DNA of 53,355 nucleotides from a virus. Made by a program: the position numbers and the translations under genes. The notes beneath the pieces were generated by a model that searched no databases, was not told where the DNA came from, and saw nothing but the letters and a program-made list of their open reading frames with translations. Location of the stretch: the IMG/VR virus record IMGVR_UViG_3300044858_000223, positions 1 through 53,355 of that record; one strand, written 5' to 3'. Below, in pieces: positions 6,290 through 12,847 of the stretch (the first letter of the stretch is position 1; each line of letters opens with the position of its first letter).

Positions 6290-8154
6290 GTTTTGTCACG
6301 CTCGACTTTGAAACCTATTACGGCACAGGGTTCAGCCTCAAGAACCTGACCACGGAGGAATACATCCGTGGCGAACAGTTTGAAATTATCGGCGTGGCGA
6401 TGAAGATCGACGACGATGAGACGCAGTGGTTCAGTGGTACGCATGAGGAGATCAAGGCTTGGCTGAACCAAGTAGACTGGAGTACATCAGCCCTGCTCTG
6501 TCATAACGCGCAGTTCGATGGCGGGATTCTCTCGTTCATCTTCGATATCACCGCTGCCTACTACTTCGATACTCTCTGCATGGCGCGAGCCATTCACGGT
6601 GTTGATGCCGGTGGATCATTATCTGCGCTTGTCGAAAGGTACTCGTTGGGTAAGAAAGGTACAGAGGTTAGCAACGCGGCCAACAAGCACCGCAAAGACT
6701 TTACGGCTGAAGAACTTGCTCGGTATGCAGGATATTGCATAAACGATGTTGAACTGACCTTTAAGTTGTTCAATGCGATGATGGCTGAGTATTTCCCGCA
6801 AAAAGAACTAGACCTGATCGACATGACGCTGCGGATGTATACGCAGCCTGTCCTTCGTGTGAACCCCACCCTGCTCCGTGACCGGCTTGACGAGATCAAG
6901 CAGGAGAAGAGCACTTTGTTGCGTGGGCTGATGGACATCCTGCAAGTGGGTGACGAGGAAGAGGTGCGCCGGAAACTAGCGAGCAACCCACAGTTTGCTG
7001 CCGTGTTGAAAGATTTGCAGATAGACGTTCCGATGAAGAAATCTTTAACGACAGGTAAGGAGACGTTTGCTCTCGCCAAGAACGACGTTGGATTCATCGA
7101 ACTTCAGAATCACGAAGACCCAGTCGTGCAGCAACTTTGCGCGGTTCGTTTGGGTACTAAGTCCACGATAGAGGAGTCACGCATTGAGCGATTTATTGGT
7201 ATTGGCTCTCGGAATCGTGGTCGGCTTCCTATCCCGCTTAAATATTATGGCGCTCATACAGGTCGTTGGGCGGGTTCGGATGCGGTTAATTTTCAGAATC
7301 TGCCAAGCCGTGATGCCCAGAAGAAAGCACTGAAGAAGTCGGTCGTAGCTCCCGATGGGCACTTGGTTATTAATTGTGACAGTTCACAGATTGAGGCGCG
7401 TGTGCTGGCGTGGCTTGCAGGTCAGGATGATTTGGTCGGGCAGTTCAAGAAAGGCGAGGACGTGTACAGCGTATTCGCCAGCAAGATCTACGAGCGTCCG
7501 ATCAGTAAGAAAGATCCAGTTGAAAGGTTCGTGGGCAAGACCTGCATTCTTGGCCTTGGTTACGGCACAGGCGCTGCCAAACTACGTCATACATTAAAGA
7601 CGCAGCCGCCCGGTGCTGATCTGGACGAAGACACCTGCAAGGGCATAGTCGATCTATATCGGGATACCAACGACAAGATTCCTAAACTTTGGACTGCGGC
7701 CAACAACGCCGTCAAAGACATCCTCCGATGGGACGATGCTGAGATGATGGAGTATTCGTTGGGCGAGCATGACGCACTGCGTGTGAACCGGATTGGTATC
7801 AAACTCCCTAATGATTTGTATATCCGATACCCCGGCCTACACATGAACGAGGACAACAAGATTGCATACAAGTCCCGCAAAGGTGTGGTGACTCTGTGGG
7901 GTGGGTCGGTTGTTGAGAACGTAGTGCAAGCACTAGCCAGAATTATCGTGGGCGAGCAAATGCTCATGATCAAAGAAAGGTATCGTCCAGTGCTGACTGT
8001 GCATGACGCGGCGGTTGTTGTCGTACCAGAAAACGATATCGAAGAAGCACTTGCGTTCATAACACAAGTAATGTCTACTCCTCCCAAGTGGGCGGTTGGG
8101 CTACCAGTAGCGTGTGAGGCGAAGTATGGAAGATCCTACGGAGACTGTAACTGA
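6286..8154 (+). CDS. family A DNA polymerase with 3'-5' exonuclease
   Basis: This is the replicative DNA polymerase of the Pol I/T7 type, 622 residues, without a 5' nuclease domain. The proofreading domain has DFE at 7-9, HNxxFD at 73-78 and a Y-x3-D style motif (YAGYCINDVE) near 145-155. Polymerase motif A is DSSQIEAR at 365-372. Motif B is RFVGKTCILGLGYG at 414-427, with K418 and Y426. Motif C is VHDA at 572-575. The usual motif C is HDE, so the residue after the catalytic aspartate is Ala here; this is unusual but may be normal in this subgroup. The start overlaps the upstream stop by ATGA. It anchors the replication module. Confidence 0.95.
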   Translation: MSFVTLDFETYYGTGFSLKNLTTEEYIRGEQFEIIGVAMKIDDDETQWFSGTHEEIKAWLNQVDWSTSALLCHNAQFDGGILSFIFDITAAYYFDTLCMARAIHGVDAGGSLSALVERYSLGKKGTEVSNAANKHRKDFTAEELARYAGYCINDVELTFKLFNAMMAEYFPQKELDLIDMTLRMYTQPVLRVNPTLLRDRLDEIKQEKSTLLRGLMDILQVGDEEEVRRKLASNPQFAAVLKDLQIDVPMKKSLTTGKETFALAKNDVGFIELQNHEDPVVQQLCAVRLGTKSTIEESRIERFIGIGSRNRGRLPIPLKYYGAHTGRWAGSDAVNFQNLPSRDAQKKALKKSVVAPDGHLVINCDSSQIEARVLAWLAGQDDLVGQFKKGEDVYSVFASKIYERPISKKDPVERFVGKTCILGLGYGTGAAKLRHTLKTQPPGADLDEDTCKGIVDLYRDTNDKIPKLWTAANNAVKDILRWDDAEMMEYSLGEHDALRVNRIGIKLPNDLYIRYPGLHMNEDNKIAYKSRKGVVTLWGGSVVENVVQALARIIVGEQMLMIKERYRPVLTVHDAAVVVVPENDIEEALAFITQVMSTPPKWAVGLPVACEAKYGRSYGDCN

Positions 8155-8314
8155 TGAGGACTGGGACATACCCGACCCTCCCACAGAGATTGAGGCACTG
8201 CGTGAAGAGGTGCGCTCTTTACAGATATTCGTGAAGACGCTTTCTCAGAACTACGCAGGGACATGGCGCGAGGTCGCTGCCATACGTAAGAAGTTACAAG
8301 AGTTGGGGTTGTAG
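8126..8314 (+). CDS. hypothetical coiled-coil protein, 62 aa
   Basis: This is an acidic N-terminus followed by a predicted coiled coil (EIEALREEVRSLQIFVKTL) and a basic helix (WREVAAIRKKLQEL). I prefer ATG 8126, with GAGG at 8116-8119, over GTG 8114. It begins within the end of the polymerase gene and its stop overlaps the GTG of the nuclease, so it may be made together with both. No family is recognised. Confidence 0.6.
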   Translation: MEDPTETVTDEDWDIPDPPTEIEALREEVRSLQIFVKTLSQNYAGTWREVAAIRKKLQELGL

Positions 8315-8967
8315 TGTTTACGTGGTCATATAGTAGTCTGAAGGAATTCACGAACTGTCCGAAGCAGTATTACCACCTAAAGGTAAAGCAGGACTACGTA
8401 AAGAAGGCCACGGAGCAGATGCTCTACGGAACCGAAGTCCACAAGGCTTTGGAAGATTACGTAAGGGATGGAACTCCGTTAGCTAAGAACTACCAGAGAT
8501 TTCAGGGCCCCTTAGATGCGCTGATGGAAATACAAGGTACACGCTATCCCGAACATAAGATGGCGCTGTCCCATGACAAAGTACCGTGCGACTTTGAGGA
8601 TGAAAAAAGATGGGTGCGCGGCGTTGTTGACCTCTTGATTGTTGACGGTGAATCCGCATACATTGTGGATTACAAGACAGGTAGTAATAAGTACGCTGAC
8701 CCGAAACAGTTGAAGTTGATGGCACTGATGGCCTATGCCCACTTTCCTGACATTGTCAGTATCAAAGCAGGGTTGTTGTTCATCACCAAGAATGTGTTCG
8801 TGCCAGAAGAGTACGAACGTAGCGATATCGGCAGATTGTGGGCAGAGTTCACACCGAGTCTTGAGCGGTTAAGATTGGCGTATGAGAATGACTCATGGCC
8901 TCCGATGCCGACAGGTTTGTGCGGATGGTGTCCAGTAAATACTTGCAGGTTCTACCGGGAGAAATGA
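8314..8967 (+). CDS. Cas4/RecB-like PD-(D/E)XK nuclease with Fe-S site
   Basis: The 217-residue exonuclease-type protein belongs to the PDDEXK_1/Cas4 group. The conserved histidine is H43 (GTEVHKALE). The catalytic set is D106 (RGVVDLL), D119-x-K121 (IVDYKTG) and Q132 in the next helix. Four cysteines, C15 near the N-terminus and C203, C206 and C211 at the C-terminus, form the pattern that holds a 4Fe-4S cluster in Cas4 and AddB. It probably resects DNA ends for recombination or degrades DNA. No CRISPR array or Cas1 is present, so it is not a CRISPR gene here. The start is GTG, overlapping the upstream stop. A near-copy of the palindrome seen at 52173 lies inside at 8745-8761. Confidence 0.88.
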   Translation: MFTWSYSSLKEFTNCPKQYYHLKVKQDYVKKATEQMLYGTEVHKALEDYVRDGTPLAKNYQRFQGPLDALMEIQGTRYPEHKMALSHDKVPCDFEDEKRWVRGVVDLLIVDGESAYIVDYKTGSNKYADPKQLKLMALMAYAHFPDIVSIKAGLLFITKNVFVPEEYERSDIGRLWAEFTPSLERLRLAYENDSWPPMPTGLCGWCPVNTCRFYREK

Positions 8968-8968
8968 A

Positions 8969-9250
8969 ATGCCGTACGTGAATAAACCCAGACCGTACAA
9001 GCACGAATATCAGATGCAGAAGAAGCGCGAGGAGCATCCTGATCGCATGGAGCGCCAACGTGCGCGTCGCAAGGTAGACAAGACCGGCGCGGATAAGAAC
9101 GGTAACGGTAAGGCTGATCGTCGTGAAGGCAAAGACATTGCCCACAAGAAAGCGTTATCGAAAGGTGGAACCAACAAAGATGGTTACACAATCCAGTCTG
9201 TAAAAAGGAATCGGTCGTTCCGTCGTAACCCAGACGGTTCGATCAAGTAA
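8969..9250 (+). CDS. conserved basic phage protein, 93 aa
   Basis: The protein is highly charged and rich in Lys and Arg. The pattern HEYQMQKKREEHPDRMERQR, KDIAHKKALSKGGTNKDGY and NRSFRRNPDG resembles a widespread family of small phage proteins of HNH-like appearance, with H and N residues around AHKKALSKGGTN. Whether it is an active nuclease is doubtful. It is followed by the structured noncoding stretch. Confidence 0.65.
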   Translation: MPYVNKPRPYKHEYQMQKKREEHPDRMERQRARRKVDKTGADKNGNGKADRREGKDIAHKKALSKGGTNKDGYTIQSVKRNRSFRRNPDGSIK

Positions 9251-9254
9251 CTCC

Positions 9255-9427
9255 ATAAGGCGTGAGTGTGAGAGTAAGGGTGATAAATCAGGCCCTGCGG
9301 CGGGGACTACCCATCCATGACAACCGCAAACCACGTCAGTTAACGGCAAGCCCAAGCGTATGGATCACACTTCGTACAGCCTCCACCTTGAGCGTTAACC
9401 GTCTGGCCCACGTGACGGGCTTTTTGG
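9255..9427 (+). ncRNA. candidate structured RNA with pseudoknot
   Basis: This is the only gap over 150 nt in an operon where genes otherwise overlap, and I see no convincing reading frame in it. Pairings found by eye: GTGTG 9266-9270 with CACAC 9366-9370, ATCCAT 9313-9318 with ATGGAT 9360-9365 stacked directly on it, GGGT 9278-9281 with ACCC 9309-9312, and CCC 9293-9295 with GGG 9303-9305. GTTAACG 9339-9345 pairs with CGTTAAC 9393-9399 across the first stem, forming a pseudoknot. A terminator hairpin follows at once. It matches no RNA class I know. It could be a small RNA or a cis-acting leader of the genes at 9435 and 9614. Confidence 0.45.
9399..9425 (+). terminator. intrinsic terminator after the candidate RNA
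   Basis: GCCC 9406-9409 pairs with GGGC 9417-9420, directly followed by TTTTT 9421-9425. An alternative, slightly longer stem pairs CCGTC 9399-9403 with GACGG 9414-9418. The two stems are mutually exclusive. The site lies between co-directional genes, so some readthrough or an attenuation role is likely. Confidence 0.55.
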
Positions 9428-9434
9428 AGTAAGC

Positions 9435-9605
9435 ATGATTGATGCAGTTTTTTACTGGTGCGTTGACTTCCTAGAGTACTGGGCCGCCCAGCTTGGGATG
9501 ACCTATGAGGAGATCAATGTATACCTCTTCGTCGTTCTTACTCCGGCTATCATAGTCATTCAGTCTTTCCTGATCGCAGCGTTGCTGCTACGTAAATCCA
9601 AGTAG
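9435..9605 (+). CDS. small membrane protein, 56 aa
   Basis: A 56-residue frame starts at ATG 9435, with TTTGGAGTAAG providing a GGAG ribosome site. Residues 30-52 form one strong transmembrane helix (VYLFVVLTPAIIVIQSFLIA), followed by a basic end (LRKSK) that would face the cytoplasm. The N-terminal part is aromatic and acidic. The function is unknown. It is placed between the RNA candidate and the helicase gene. Confidence 0.6.
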   Translation: MIDAVFYWCVDFLEYWAAQLGMTYEEINVYLFVVLTPAIIVIQSFLIAALLLRKSK

Positions 9606-9613
9606 GTTTAGTT

Positions 9614-11209
9614 ATGCAGATAGTCGAAGACACAGCGTTAAAGTTCAGTATTCCTGCAAAATTAGCAGACACGATCTACCAGAGCGTTGAGAAGTGCGAA
9701 GTCACAAACGTCTGGGCAGATGCTAAAGAATTGATCCTGTACTGGGGACTTAACGAGGCGCGAATCGCTGCCACCATACTTGATGAGATGCAGCCTAACG
9801 TGACGCTGCCCAAGATCCCATCGCCCATCTTGAAGGACTACGACTGGCCGGGAATCTACAAACCGTTTGAACATCAACGGGATACGGCGTCGTTTTTGTC
9901 ACTACGCCAACGTGCGTTCTGCTTCAACGAGGCAGGGACAGGCAAGACCTCGGCTGCAATCTGGGCGGCTGATTACTTGATGAAGCAGGGACTAATTAAG
10001 AAGGTGCTAGTTATTTGTCCTTTGTCGATCATGTATTCGGCATGGCAAGCAGACATCTTCAGAACTGCAATTCACAGAACGTGCGGTGTCGCACATGGCT
10101 CTGCGTCAAAGCGTAAGAAAGTATTAAGCGAGAACTACGATTTTACGATCATCAACTACGACGGCACAGGCGTGGTTCTGCCAGAACTTCAACAAGCGAA
10201 GTTTGACTTGATCATTGTTGACGAGGCTAACGCATACAAGACCGTCAACACGAAGCGTTGGAAGAACCTTGCTAAGATGATTGAGCCAACCACGTGGCTC
10301 TGGATGATGACTGGCACACCGGCATCGCAGTCACCGTTGGATGCGTTTGGTCTGGCTAAGTTGGTTAGTCCGGGACGAGTTCCGAAGTTTACGACTGCTT
10401 GGCGCGACAAGGTCATGTATCCGGTGAGCCGATTTAAGTGGCTTCCAAAATACACTTATAAGGAAGATGTGTTCTACGCGCTACAACCTGCGGTTAGATA
10501 CACAAAGAAAGAATGTCTGGATCTGCCAGAACTTACTTATCAGACACGTATCGTGCCGCTCACTCCGCAAGTTGCTAAGTATTACAACGAGTTAAAGAAA
10601 CAACTGCTAATAGAAGCAGCCGGAGCGCAGATCTCTGCTGTCAACGCAGCGGCGTCGTTACAGAAACTATTACAGATCAGCGGCGGTGCGGTGTATACGG
10701 ACAAGCAGCAGGTAGTGGAGTTCGACATCAAGCCGCGCTTAAACGCCTTGCAAGAAGTTCTAGATGAAACTACAAATAAGGTTGTAGTATTCGTTCCGTA
10801 CCTGCATACTATCGACGTTCTCACGAAGTTCCTCGACAAGGAAGGCGTGACGAATGCAGTGATTCAAGGCTCGGTTGGCGCGAAGGAACGATCAACAATT
10901 ATTGATCAGTTCCAGAAACTACCTGATCCAAGAGTGTTAGTGATTCAGCCACAGTCTGCGGCACACGGTATTACTTTGACCGCTGCCGATACGATTGTGT
11001 TCTGGTCGCCTGTGATGAGTGTTGAGACATATTTGCAGTGTATTGGACGCATCGAACGTGTAGGCCAGAAGAACGCTATGACGGTGGTTCACCTTCAAGG
11101 TTCTGAGGTTGAGAAGAAGATGTATACGATGCTGCAAGGAAAGGTAGACAGTCATCAAAGGATAGTAGATCTGTACAAACAAGAGTTGGATGAAGTGGAG
11201 GTACAGTGA
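9614..11209 (+). CDS. SNF2-family DEAD/DEAH-type helicase
   Basis: The 531-residue superfamily 2 ATPase of the SNF2/RapA type is common in phages with family A polymerases. Visible motifs are a Q-like motif KPFEHQRDTASFL at 83-95, Walker A AGTGKTS at 107-113, DEAN at 203-206 (motif II, normally DEAH), MTGTPASQS (motif III) near 234, and QCIGRIERVGQ near 475-485 (motif VI). It probably remodels or translocates on duplex DNA in replication or recombination. There is no accessory domain beyond a 75-residue N-terminal extension. It ends in GTGA with the next gene. Confidence 0.9.
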   Translation: MQIVEDTALKFSIPAKLADTIYQSVEKCEVTNVWADAKELILYWGLNEARIAATILDEMQPNVTLPKIPSPILKDYDWPGIYKPFEHQRDTASFLSLRQRAFCFNEAGTGKTSAAIWAADYLMKQGLIKKVLVICPLSIMYSAWQADIFRTAIHRTCGVAHGSASKRKKVLSENYDFTIINYDGTGVVLPELQQAKFDLIIVDEANAYKTVNTKRWKNLAKMIEPTTWLWMMTGTPASQSPLDAFGLAKLVSPGRVPKFTTAWRDKVMYPVSRFKWLPKYTYKEDVFYALQPAVRYTKKECLDLPELTYQTRIVPLTPQVAKYYNELKKQLLIEAAGAQISAVNAAASLQKLLQISGGAVYTDKQQVVEFDIKPRLNALQEVLDETTNKVVVFVPYLHTIDVLTKFLDKEGVTNAVIQGSVGAKERSTIIDQFQKLPDPRVLVIQPQSAAHGITLTAADTIVFWSPVMSVETYLQCIGRIERVGQKNAMTVVHLQGSEVEKKMYTMLQGKVDSHQRIVDLYKQELDEVEVQ

Positions 11210-11604
11210 ATACAGAAGAGTTAGTCGAAGCGTATATCAATCTACGTAACGCACGTGAGAAGTTGCTTACGCAGTACGAAGCGGAAGATAAGAAGTTGCA
11301 GGATGAAATGGCTTTGTTAGAAAAGTCATTGCTTGATATCTGCAACACAGTTAACGCTGACAGTATCAAGACCGCGCATGGCACAGTCATGCGTAAATTG
11401 AACGAGCGTTTCTTCTGCCAAGACTGGGACAACTTCTACAAGTATGTTCTAGATAATGAAGCAGTTCAGTTGTTAGAGCGCCGCATTCACCAATCAAATT
11501 TCAGAGAACACTTGAAAGAGATTGAAGGCGATGGTCTCCCGCCGGGGGTCAACGTGATGCGGGAGTATGGTGTATCAGTACGTAAAGCAACCAGTAGGGA
11601 GTAA
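11206..11604 (+). CDS. conserved phage coiled-coil protein, 132 aa
   Basis: The start is GTG in a GTGA overlap with the helicase stop. The pattern is familiar from many phages: an N-terminal coiled coil (VEAYINLRNAREKLLTQYEA, then a second helix to about 45), a strand with TAHGTVMRKL, then DWDNFYKYVLDNEAVQLLERR and a C-terminal LPPGVNV segment with VSVRK. It always seems to sit next to recombination or ssDNA-binding genes. The function is not established. A Gam- or ssDNA-associated role is a guess. Confidence 0.75.
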   Translation: MNTEELVEAYINLRNAREKLLTQYEAEDKKLQDEMALLEKSLLDICNTVNADSIKTAHGTVMRKLNERFFCQDWDNFYKYVLDNEAVQLLERRIHQSNFREHLKEIEGDGLPPGVNVMREYGVSVRKATSRE

Positions 11605-11607
11605 CCC

Positions 11608-12462
11608 ATGAGTAACGATATTATTGCTAGTCTGAAAAGCGAACTTGCGACCATCCCGCGAGGTGTTGATGACGACACCCGTGCAGTAGCAGGGTCAGGT
11701 GGTAACTTCGCCAAGCGCATCTCCATCAAGGGCGGCGTGTTTCGCAAGATGGCAGGTGGTAAAGAAATCGGTGCTATTGAAGATCGGCACATGAACGTGA
11801 TCTTTGTTCGTATGGCTCACACGGCGAGCCGTCAGTATTACTCTGGCGCGTACAAGGAAGGCGAGAAGATCGCCCCTGCCTGTTGGTCAACGGACTCCAA
11901 GGTTCCTGACAAGGAAGTTAAATCCCCACAAGCCGAGGCTTGCGACAAGTGTCCGTGGTCTGTGAAAGGCTCCGGTCAGGGTGGCAGCGGCACTGCCTGC
12001 CGTCTGTCGTGGCGTACTGCTGTTGTTCTTCCGAACGATCCGAGTGGCGATGTCATGCAGTTGGTTCTGCCTGCTACGTCGTGCTTTGGTAAGGAAGACG
12101 GTGGCAAGTGGCCGTTCCGTCCGTACATCCAGAAACTCGCTGACAACGACATCAGCGCGGGTCGCGTTGTGACCAAGATGCAGTTCGACACCAAGTCGCC
12201 TGTACCGAAGTTGCTGTTCTCGCCTGTTGGTGTTGTACCTGAAGCCGACATCGACACGATCATGAAGCAGCGTGAATCTGCGGCAGCAGAAACCGCTATC
12301 AAACTGAGCGTGTTCCAGACGGATGAAGGTCAGGTTAACGGCCCGATTCTTACTGGCCCCGCTGCTCTTGAAGAGCCGAAGTTGCGTGAATCGAAGAAGG
12401 CGAGCGATGCCGCCCCTGCCGGTGACGTGACTGACGTTGTCAAGAAGTGGGCGAAGAAGTAA
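11608..12462 (+). CDS. probable single-stranded DNA-binding protein
   Basis: The 284-residue protein is found in many aquatic phages in the place of the ssDNA-binding protein, between helicase and primase genes. The N-terminal 85 residues are basic and Gly-rich. Four cysteines (C92, C112, C115, C131) suggest a zinc site inside an OB-like core, as in T4 gp32. The C-terminal 60 residues are low-complexity Ala, Glu and Lys, ending in DVVKKWAKK. That end is not acidic as in classical SSBs, a point against the call. Good GGAGTAA ribosome site. The role is inferred from context and the cysteine pattern. Confidence 0.55.
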   Translation: MSNDIIASLKSELATIPRGVDDDTRAVAGSGGNFAKRISIKGGVFRKMAGGKEIGAIEDRHMNVIFVRMAHTASRQYYSGAYKEGEKIAPACWSTDSKVPDKEVKSPQAEACDKCPWSVKGSGQGGSGTACRLSWRTAVVLPNDPSGDVMQLVLPATSCFGKEDGGKWPFRPYIQKLADNDISAGRVVTKMQFDTKSPVPKLLFSPVGVVPEADIDTIMKQRESAAAETAIKLSVFQTDEGQVNGPILTGPAALEEPKLRESKKASDAAPAGDVTDVVKKWAKK

Positions 12463-12471
12463 GGAGTCGTT

Positions 12472-12780
12472 ATGCGGTCTTACGGTCAGAAGTTTCTTCT
12501 GGAACTTAGAGACGCTGATCCTACGCGCTTGGGCGTTCAACTGGGTAGGTTGTGTGTCGATGCCAACCTCCCGGCTTTGTACGTTGCCAAGGTACTGAAG
12601 GTATCGAAGACAACTGTTTACGAATGGTTTCGTGGGCAGTACATCCGAGAGTCCAACCGTAGGACTGTGGAAGCGTTCATCAATCTCGTCGGTAAGGACA
12701 TGGAGGCAGGTACTCTCCCTGCCAAAAGTGCTATTGATGCGAGGATGTACCTCTCAAGCATGGTAGGAGAATCGATTTGA
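12472..12780 (+). CDS. helix-turn-helix DNA-binding protein
   Basis: The 102-residue protein has a clear Cro/CI-type helix-turn-helix at about 29-58 (LCVDANLPALYVAKVLKVSK, TTVYEWFRGQ). The C-terminal half is helical and may dimerise. Similar proteins act as small phage regulators. It is followed by a strong terminator, and it is the best candidate in the window for binding the 17-bp palindromes near 52173 and 53041, though nothing links them directly. GGAGTCGTT precedes the ATG. Confidence 0.75.
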   Translation: MRSYGQKFLLELRDADPTRLGVQLGRLCVDANLPALYVAKVLKVSKTTVYEWFRGQYIRESNRRTVEAFINLVGKDMEAGTLPAKSAIDARMYLSSMVGESI

Positions 12781-12804
12781 TCTAACGGTCTCGATTCTTT
12801 GTTT

Positions 12805-12833
12805 GGCGGGGTGGCCGTCGCCCCGCCTTTTTT
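12805..12833 (+). terminator. strong intrinsic terminator
   Basis: GGCGGGG at 12805-12811 pairs perfectly with CCCCGCC at 12821-12827 around a 9-nt loop, followed by TTTTTT at 12828-12833. It separates the HTH gene from the primase gene only 15 nt downstream. No promoter fits in the gap, so primase expression needs readthrough, antitermination or a promoter inside the HTH gene. Confidence 0.85.
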
Positions 12834-12847
12834 ATCTGTAGGCGCGT

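Noticed and set aside
8314-8967. Cas4-like nuclease as evidence of a CRISPR system
   Set aside because: No repeat-spacer array and no Cas1, Cas2 or effector gene is visible. Stand-alone Cas4/RecB-like nucleases are common in phage replication modules.
9225-9256. A GGTTCGATC resembling a tRNA T-loop
   Set aside because: It is inside the coding end of the 8969 gene. No matching acceptor, D or anticodon stems were found around it.
9614-11209. SNF2-like gene as part of a restriction or anti-phage island
   Set aside because: No methylase, restriction or DISARM-type partner is nearby. The order with polymerase, nuclease and ssDNA-binding genes points to replication.
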